DNA from: an uncultured Ruthenibacterium sp. | GTDB taxonomy: Bacteria > Bacillota > Clostridia > Oscillospirales > Ruminococcaceae | Assembly (NCBI GenBank): GCA_910587145.1 | Contig: CAJUMH010000049.1 | Span: 1 to 8,190, forward strand | DNA length: 8,190 bases | Direction of reading: 5' to 3' | Part shown: positions 3,201-8,190 of the stretch, piece after piece | Layout: every line of letters begins with the position of its first letter | Position numbering within the stretch: position 1 is the first letter of the stretch | The notes under the pieces: generated by a model | The model's database searches: none | The model's input: only the letters and a program-made list of their open reading frames with translations | What the model was told of the DNA's origin: nothing | Position numbers and translations under genes: made by a program

Positions 3201-5162
3201 ATGGGTATGGTAGTACGTACAAATACGATGGCGCTGAACGCGTATCGTCAGCTGGGCATGAACAACAGCGCGGTTTCCAAGAGCCTTGAAAAACTGGCTT
3301 CCGGCTACCGCATCAACCGCGCGGGCGACGACGCCGCGGGTCTGGCCATCAGCGAGAAGATGAAGGCGCAGATCACCGGCCTTGAGACCGCTTCCGCCAA
3401 CGCGCAGGACGGCATCAGCCTGATCCAGACGGCTGAGGGCAACCTCGGCGAAGTGCACGATATGCTCAACCGCATGGTCGAGCTGGCCACCAAATCGGCC
3501 AACGGCACCTACACCCAGACCGAGCGCAATGCGCTGCAGGACGAGGTGGACGCGCTGCTCGAGGAAATTGACCGCATCAGCCAGAGCGCCAACTTCAACG
3601 GCACCAACCTGCTGGACGGCACAATGGGCCTGAACAAGGAAGCGTTTGCGATTGGCGCATCCGTTTCCGGCGCGGATCCCGCTGCAGTTTCGCTGACGGG
3701 CTTTGCCACCAAGGTTACCGCTGGCGATGCCACCTATCACGAGGGCAGCGCTTCCGTAAGCTTTTCTGCCGCTTCCTTTGAAGTGGATCTGGGTCAGCTG
3801 GAGTTTACGTCGGCCGTTACAAACGGTACATTGGATGTCGGGCTTGCCGGCGTAACGCTTAGCCTTGCGGCTACCGAAATCACCGGTGCGATGAGTGCCA
3901 GCGCGCTGGCAAGCGCTTTGGCCGCAAAGACGACGCAGGTCACCATCGGGGCACAGACGTTCGATGTTACGGCAAGCGGCAACAAGCTGAGCTTTACAAT
4001 GGACACGGCTGTTACCACGCTGACCACAGCCCAAGCAGCCGCAGTTAATAGCGCAATTGGTAGCGGTGTCACGGTTACGGCCGCCGCAGGAGGCTCCGGC
4101 GAAGTAAAGGGCAACGGCGCCGGTGAGATCCCGCACAATACCATCAACGTGCAACAGGCGGTTGCCGATGTGGCGGGCACCCGCGCCGGTATCGACTTTG
4201 ATCTTTCCGCCGACAGTATTGTTAAGGACGGTTACAAGCTGACCATCGACGACAAGACCTTCGTCTTCAAGACGGATGCCAACAGCTCTGTCGAGGCGGG
4301 CGATGGCGAAACGCTGATCGATGTCAGCGCGTATGCCACAGACAGCGAGAAGGTGCATGCCGCGGTTGACCTGCTGTCGAATGAGAGCACAACCAACTTC
4401 AAGATCGAAAGCAAAAACGGCACCACGATCCATATCGACCAGAAGGCCGACAGCACCAACGTGTACGACAGCGAGGATAAGCTGCACAAGGTCTTCTCCG
4501 CCACTGACGCCGGCGCGGCCGAGGGCATCGAGCTGACCGTTACCGCCGACAAGATCAACAGCGGCGACGCCATCCGCGTGGGCGATAAGACCTATAAGTT
4601 CGGCACCGGCACCGATTCGAATACCGTGAAGTATCTGGATAAGGATGACGCTGTGAACGCGCTGAAGACCGCGCTGGAGAATGACGGCTACAACGTCGAT
4701 TTGTCCGGCAGCAAGCTGACCATCCACGGCACCGTGGGCGCGGACGCGCCGGCCATTACCGGCGGCGGCCTGACCCTGCAGATCGGCGATACGGCGGACG
4801 ACTTCAATAAGATGACCGTCGCCGTTGACAACATGAGCACCAAGGGTCTTGGCCTCGACGGCCTCAAGATCACCAGCGAGACCCTTTCCAGCGACGCCAT
4901 CGCCAAGGTTAAGACGGCGATCAACAGCGTGTCCACTACCCGTGCCGGCATGGGCGCTCTGCAGAACCGCCTCGAGCACACCATCAACAACCTGGATGTT
5001 GCCGCCGAGAACCTCTCGGCCGCCAACAGCCGCATCCGCGACACCGACATGGCCAAGGAAATGATGAACTACACGAAGATGAACGTCCTCGTGCAGTCCG
5101 CGCAAGCCATGCTGGCGCAGGCCAACCAGCAGCCGCAGAGCGTGCTGCAGCTGCTGCAATAA
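3201..5162 (+). CDS. hag: Flagellin, large variable-domain type
   Basis: This is the filament subunit, exported by the flagellar type III apparatus and polymerised outside the cell. The N-terminal D0/D1 region is canonical (RTNTMALNAYRQLGMNN, SKSLEKLASGYRINRAGDDAAGLAISEKM split at RINRAGDD, QTAEGNLGEVHDMLNRM), as is the C-terminal one (TRAGMGALQNRLEHTINNL, SRIRDTDMAKEM, QAMLAQANQQP). The protein is 653 residues against about 300 for B. subtilis Hag. The excess is the middle, about residues 165-560. Three beta-rich modules can be seen there, near 190-300, 340-440 and 445-550; the last two share a DKTF/DKTY motif followed by a helix. Arg91, Leu95 and Glu115 align with residues important for TLR5 contact in Salmonella FliC. 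AAGGA seven bases upstream supports the ATG at 3201. Third-position usage in 3660-4130 looks less GC-rich than in the ends, suggesting domain exchange. Confidence 0.96.
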   Translation: MGMVVRTNTMALNAYRQLGMNNSAVSKSLEKLASGYRINRAGDDAAGLAISEKMKAQITGLETASANAQDGISLIQTAEGNLGEVHDMLNRMVELATKSANGTYTQTERNALQDEVDALLEEIDRISQSANFNGTNLLDGTMGLNKEAFAIGASVSGADPAAVSLTGFATKVTAGDATYHEGSASVSFSAASFEVDLGQLEFTSAVTNGTLDVGLAGVTLSLAATEITGAMSASALASALAAKTTQVTIGAQTFDVTASGNKLSFTMDTAVTTLTTAQAAAVNSAIGSGVTVTAAAGGSGEVKGNGAGEIPHNTINVQQAVADVAGTRAGIDFDLSADSIVKDGYKLTIDDKTFVFKTDANSSVEAGDGETLIDVSAYATDSEKVHAAVDLLSNESTTNFKIESKNGTTIHIDQKADSTNVYDSEDKLHKVFSATDAGAAEGIELTVTADKINSGDAIRVGDKTYKFGTGTDSNTVKYLDKDDAVNALKTALENDGYNVDLSGSKLTIHGTVGADAPAITGGGLTLQIGDTADDFNKMTVAVDNMSTKGLGLDGLKITSETLSSDAIAKVKTAINSVSTTRAGMGALQNRLEHTINNLDVAAENLSAANSRIRDTDMAKEMMNYTKMNVLVQSAQAMLAQANQQPQSVLQLLQ

Positions 5163-5166
5163 TCTC

Positions 5167-5189
5167 TTTTTTCGCACAGCGCGAAAAAA
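5167..5189. other. AT-capped stem-loop after flagellin
   Basis: TTTTTTCGC (5167-5175) pairs perfectly with GCGAAAAAA (5181-5189) across a five-base loop, starting four bases after the flagellin stop codon. It has no following T-run on the plus strand. It may protect the 3' end of the abundant flagellin mRNA or help the terminator just downstream. Confidence 0.5.
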
Positions 5190-5206
5190 ACAGGCGACTT
5201 ACGAGG

Positions 5207-5236
5207 GGGCCGCGGGCATTGCCCGCGGCCCTTTTT
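5207..5236 (+). terminator. Strong intrinsic terminator of flagellin
   Basis: An 11-bp perfect GC stem (GGGCCGCGGGC at 5207-5217 with its complement at 5221-5231, loop ATT) is followed by five T residues. It ends only 30 bases before the next gene. With no clear promoter in that gap, the downstream gene is either served by read-through or by a promoter I do not recognise. Confidence 0.88.
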
Positions 5237-5266
5237 CCTATAAACAAACAATAAGGGAGCAATACG

Positions 5267-7492
5267 ATGAAAACTGCGCCGCTTTTGTCCATTGGGATGA
5301 TCTTTAAGAACGAGGAGCGCTGCTTAGAGCGGTGCTTAAAGTCTTTGCAGCCCTTGCGGGACGCGGTTCCCTGTGAACTGGTGATGGCGGATACCGGCGC
5401 GGAGGACGGGAGCCGCACGATCGCCGAACAGTATGCGGATGAAGTGTTCGATTTTGCGTGGGTGGACGATTTCGCCGCCGCGCGCAACGCGGTGATGGAC
5501 CGTTGCCGTGGCAAATGGTACTTGACCATCGACTGTGATGAGTGGCTGGATGCGGATTTTTCCGAGCTGTTAGCGTTTTTGAAAAGCAAGAACCGGGCTG
5601 ATTTTGCCTTCGTCATCCAACGGAACTATTTTTCTGCCGAACTGGAGCAGAGCGAGGCTTTTAACGATTTCCGCGCGCTGCGTCTGGTGCGCATGGCCGC
5701 CGGCGAGCGTTATCACGGCGCAATCCATGAATCGTGGGGTTTTCGTGAGCCCGCCGCAAGGCTGACCCGCACCATCCTGCATCACGACGGGTACCTGTTT
5801 ATCACTCCGGAGGCTTCCAAAAAGAAAACAGAGCGCAACATGAAGCTGCTGCGGAAGCGCCTGAAAGAGGAGCCGGATAGCCTGCGTACCTTGAACCAAT
5901 GCATCGAAAGCGGCGGCAGAGACGCTGATCTCACCTATTATGTCCGGCATGCCGTTGAAGTTGTGCAAACCGGGCGTGACCATTGGCAGCGATACGGCGG
6001 CCTGATTATGCGCCACGCGGTAGAGCATGCGCGCACCAGAGAGATGCCGGAGTTAAACGAATGGATCGACTATGCCAAAACCCAATTTCCCGGCTCGATC
6101 TACACCCTTGTTGATATAAACTACAACGCATTCTTGACCGTCTATGACGATAAAGAATGGGAAAAGGCCATCCAATACGGCGAGGCCTACCGCGAGGGCC
6201 TGCGAACCCTGTACGCCCAAAATCATTCCAAAGAAATTGAAGCCGATCTGACCGCCAGCACCATCCACTCCGGCAACGCGGTTGCGGAACGCACGCTGCT
6301 GATTGCCCTTGCCAACGCCTACATGCAAGCGGGGCAGGGCGAAAAGGCGCTGACGCTGCTGGCCAGTTTGGAGGGGGAAACGCTAAGCCCCGATCAGGTG
6401 CGCAACGCCGTAATCGCGCTGTGCAAGCTGCACGCCGAAACCACGCTGGACGCCACGCCCGCGCTGCGGCGTTTTTACGAGCAGATTGGCCAAAAAACGC
6501 CGGATGAGCAAAAACAGAAAGCGCGCCTTGCCGTGTTTGACGTAATTGCCACGGTGCCGTTCGGCGAAAGCTACCGCGAAGAAGAAAAAGAACACGAAGG
6601 CTACCGGCAGCCCGCCTACACCGTCTTTGCCGCGCTGGCCGATGTGTGTGAGGCCGGCCGCGGCGCCGCCATAATGATGACCTCAGACCCGTTTGAAATC
6701 TGCGAACGGCTCATGCAGGTAGAGGATTGGCAGGCGCTGCCCATCGAGGCGCTGGAGCATGCGCTGGCGGCGGGCGTACCGTTTCCGCTGGCAGAAAAGC
6801 CGCTCAATCAGGAGATCATGAGCGGCCTTGCCGCCCGGCTAACCCACGATGAAAATTTTGCATGGCGGGCAGCGCTGGCCCTAAACAATGAACAGGAATA
6901 TCCCGGCCCGCAAAGCCTGCTTTGGACGCAAACGCTGGTGCTGGCCGCGCTGCGGTCCTTCGATTGGACTCTGGGCCAAAACAAAAAGGCCGCCAGCGCT
7001 TTTTTCTGCCCTGAAAAAAGCAAGGATGAAAAGCCAAGCAAACGCCCCGTCTGCACCCCGGAGATCGGCCTTGCCTTTATCCGCCGGTTTGCCGGCTTAG
7101 AGGCCGCGGCCCTGCCGCTGCTGTTTGCGCCGGACTTGCTCAGGGAGGAAAACGCCGCCCTGCTGCCTCCCATGCACCGCTGGGGGCTGTACTGCGTGTG
7201 GGCGCTCAATGCGCTGGACGCGGGCAGGCCGCAGGAGTATCTTACGATCCTGCGCAGGGGCCTTGCCGCCTGCCCCGGAGAAAAGGAGATGGTGCAGTTT
7301 TTGCTCGACCGCTTTATGGAGGACGTCCGCCCGAAAGCGTCCCCCGAGCTGCTGGCGCTGGCGGAAAGGATACGCGCGATCCTGGCCGCGTATAATCCGG
7401 ACGACCCCGCGGTAAAGGCCATCCGCGAGAGCGACGCCTACAAGCAGGTAGCCTGGATCATTGAGGAAACGCCCGGCCTGCCGGTGCAGTAG
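5267..7492 (+). CDS. GT2 glycosyltransferase with helical C-terminal region
   Basis: This is a cytoplasmic family 2 glycosyltransferase. Residues 1-160 form a GT-A fold: LSIGMIFKNEERCLERCL (7-24), ADTGAEDGSRTIAEQY (41-56), and TIDCDEWLDADF, whose Asp89 and Asp91 form the DxD-like metal/nucleotide-sugar site. RLVRMAAGERYHGAIHESWG (about 139-158) is typical of the GT2 branch carrying TPR-like tails. Most of the remaining 580 residues look alpha-helical, with TPR-like pairs around 290-310 and 340-370 (LLIALANAYMQAGQGEKALTLLASL). The protein has 741 residues, no signal peptide and no membrane segment. GGGAG seven bases upstream supports the start. Glycosyltransferases of this kind directly after a flagellin gene commonly glycosylate flagellin before export, as with CD0240 in Clostridioides difficile, so that is the likely job. 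The sugar and acceptor sites cannot be read from the sequence. Confidence 0.85.
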   Translation: MKTAPLLSIGMIFKNEERCLERCLKSLQPLRDAVPCELVMADTGAEDGSRTIAEQYADEVFDFAWVDDFAAARNAVMDRCRGKWYLTIDCDEWLDADFSELLAFLKSKNRADFAFVIQRNYFSAELEQSEAFNDFRALRLVRMAAGERYHGAIHESWGFREPAARLTRTILHHDGYLFITPEASKKKTERNMKLLRKRLKEEPDSLRTLNQCIESGGRDADLTYYVRHAVEVVQTGRDHWQRYGGLIMRHAVEHARTREMPELNEWIDYAKTQFPGSIYTLVDINYNAFLTVYDDKEWEKAIQYGEAYREGLRTLYAQNHSKEIEADLTASTIHSGNAVAERTLLIALANAYMQAGQGEKALTLLASLEGETLSPDQVRNAVIALCKLHAETTLDATPALRRFYEQIGQKTPDEQKQKARLAVFDVIATVPFGESYREEEKEHEGYRQPAYTVFAALADVCEAGRGAAIMMTSDPFEICERLMQVEDWQALPIEALEHALAAGVPFPLAEKPLNQEIMSGLAARLTHDENFAWRAALALNNEQEYPGPQSLLWTQTLVLAALRSFDWTLGQNKKAASAFFCPEKSKDEKPSKRPVCTPEIGLAFIRRFAGLEAAALPLLFAPDLLREENAALLPPMHRWGLYCVWALNALDAGRPQEYLTILRRGLAACPGEKEMVQFLLDRFMEDVRPKASPELLALAERIRAILAAYNPDDPAVKAIRESDAYKQVAWIIEETPGLPVQ

Positions 7493-7527
7493 CCGGCCAT
7501 ACGGCGGGATGAATGGAGGAAAAACAT

Positions 7528-8190
7528 ATGCAGTCGGAACAGATTGCCGGTATCCTCGCGCTGCTGGAAACCATCGGGAAAGGCATGGAATATCTGCAAA
7601 GCCACGAAGATGCCAAGACGGCGCGCGCCGTCTTGGCAGGGCGGCGTTCCGCCGCCCTGCAGATTGAACAAGCGCTGGGGGATACGCTTACCAAGCGCAT
7701 TTCTGCCGACGCGCTCTGCGATGCCGAATGGCTTAGCGCGATGTACCGCATTGTGGAACAGCTGGCCGACCCGTTCGAGCCGGCGAACGCGTTCGACCGC
7801 GAATTCTTAGGCTTTATCCAGCACATCTGGAATACCAGCGAAGACGAGCTTTTACAGCAGATGAAGCGAACTCTGAACGAATGGAAAAAGACCCCGGACA
7901 GGAAGGGCGCATACCAAGGCTTTGTGGATTATTTCGCCAGATTCCCGCTTTGGGGTACGCTGCACCCGGAGCGGGGAGACTTCGATACCCTCCGGCGCCG
8001 CGCGGCGGTGCTCAAGCGTCACAGCTACGATTTTTTGTGGCTCTGCCGCCGGCTGGACGATTATCTCTCCAAACGTACTCTCACTGCGATTTTATCGAAC
8101 TGGGCCGTGCTGGATCTCGCGTACCCGCAAACCGTCTGTAGCGCGACAAAATTTTTGAGAAACTCGGACAGCGAAAATGAGAAAAAATAG
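7528..8190 (+). CDS. Unrecognised helical protein, possible glycosylation partner
   Basis: I do not firmly recognise this 220-residue protein. It appears all-helical and soluble, with no signal peptide or membrane segment. It begins MQSEQIAGILALLETIGKG, has an acidic middle (FDREFLGFIQHIWNTSEDEL) and a YDFLWLCRRLDDYLSKRTL segment near 165-185, then a short charged tail. The latter segment resembles the helical region that precedes the methyltransferase domain in some clostridial FkbM-family proteins. If so, this copy stops before the catalytic domain, which may follow as a separate frame beyond the window. GGAGG (7515-7519) is eight bases before the ATG at 7528 and favours it over the in-frame ATG at 7513. 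The gene starts 35 bases after the glycosyltransferase stop, indicating one operon, and its stop codon is the last three bases shown. Confidence 0.6.
   Translation: MQSEQIAGILALLETIGKGMEYLQSHEDAKTARAVLAGRRSAALQIEQALGDTLTKRISADALCDAEWLSAMYRIVEQLADPFEPANAFDREFLGFIQHIWNTSEDELLQQMKRTLNEWKKTPDRKGAYQGFVDYFARFPLWGTLHPERGDFDTLRRRAAVLKRHSYDFLWLCRRLDDYLSKRTLTAILSNWAVLDLAYPQTVCSATKFLRNSDSENEKK
7611..7660. repeat. Two interlocked perfect palindromes inside a gene
   Basis: Positions 7611-7638 form a perfect 28-bp palindrome with 14-bp arms (TGCCAAGACGGCGC and its complement) and no spacer. Overlapping its last three bases, GCAGGGCGGCG (7636-7646) pairs with 7650-7660 around a TTC loop, an 11-bp stem. Both lie in frame within the 7528 gene and encode DAKTARAVLAGRRSAAL. 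Alternative RNA or cruciform structures are possible. Confidence 0.7.

Noticed and set aside
2946..5177. Minus-strand open frame of 743 codons across the flagellin gene
   Set aside because: It lies opposite the flagellin coding sequence, runs past both its ends and has low-complexity, histidine- and glycine-rich composition with no family pattern. Long antisense frames are common in GC-rich genes.
4984..5616. Minus-strand open frame of 210 codons spanning the flagellin terminator
   Set aside because: It crosses a strong terminator and overlaps two well-supported plus-strand genes. Its serine- and alanine-rich translation has no recognisable domain.
7125..7415. Alternative-frame open frames in the glycosyltransferase tail
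   Set aside because: These are cysteine- and arginine-rich shadow frames inside a continuous, well-started gene.

Overview
The window reads as a flagellin locus from a moderately GC-rich, flagellated Clostridia-type Firmicute, probably gut-associated. The evidence is a Firmicutes-style csrA directly upstream of a canonical flagellin gene, Gram-positive Shine-Dalgarno sequences, and remnants of regulators and toxins typical of Firmicutes mobile elements. I cannot name a species.

Positions 1-1640 are AT-rich accessory debris. A minus-strand XRE-type regulator (103-461) is broken by a single-base frameshift. An intact plus-strand XRE regulator with two membrane helices (842-1345) has a good sigma-A promoter at 661-689. 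A start-less fragment resembling the N-terminus of an AbiEii-type nucleotidyltransferase toxin (1374-1571) follows, and a terminator closes the block at 1613-1639.

Positions 1758-2563 form a compact putative DNA-inversion module. It holds a 203-residue small serine recombinase and two 26-bp sites, at 2390-2415 and 2538-2563. Each site is a perfect 12-bp dyad around a two-base centre, and the centres are GT and AC, so the sites are exact reverse complements of each other. This is the 12-2-12 layout of Hin/Gin crossover sites. The roughly 150-bp segment between them holds a sigma-28-like promoter candidate facing csrA and a weak terminator-like hairpin facing the other way. The module lies immediately upstream of csrA (2657-2983) and flagellin (3201-5162). 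The leading hypothesis is an orientation switch that sets csrA expression, and through CsrA sets flagellin translation. Inversion is predicted from the sequence and has not been observed.

The csrA-flagellin spacer holds large stem-loops, a sigma-28-like -10 element, and two GGA motifs (one in a hairpin loop, one in the flagellin Shine-Dalgarno). They are arranged like the CsrA targets of the Bacillus subtilis hag leader. The flagellin is large (653 residues), with normal D0/D1 ends and about 400 residues of variable, modular middle. A strong terminator follows it. Next come a 741-residue GT2 glycosyltransferase with a long helical C-terminus (5267-7492) and an unrecognised helical protein (7528-8190). 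These are probably a flagellin-modification operon that continues past the window.
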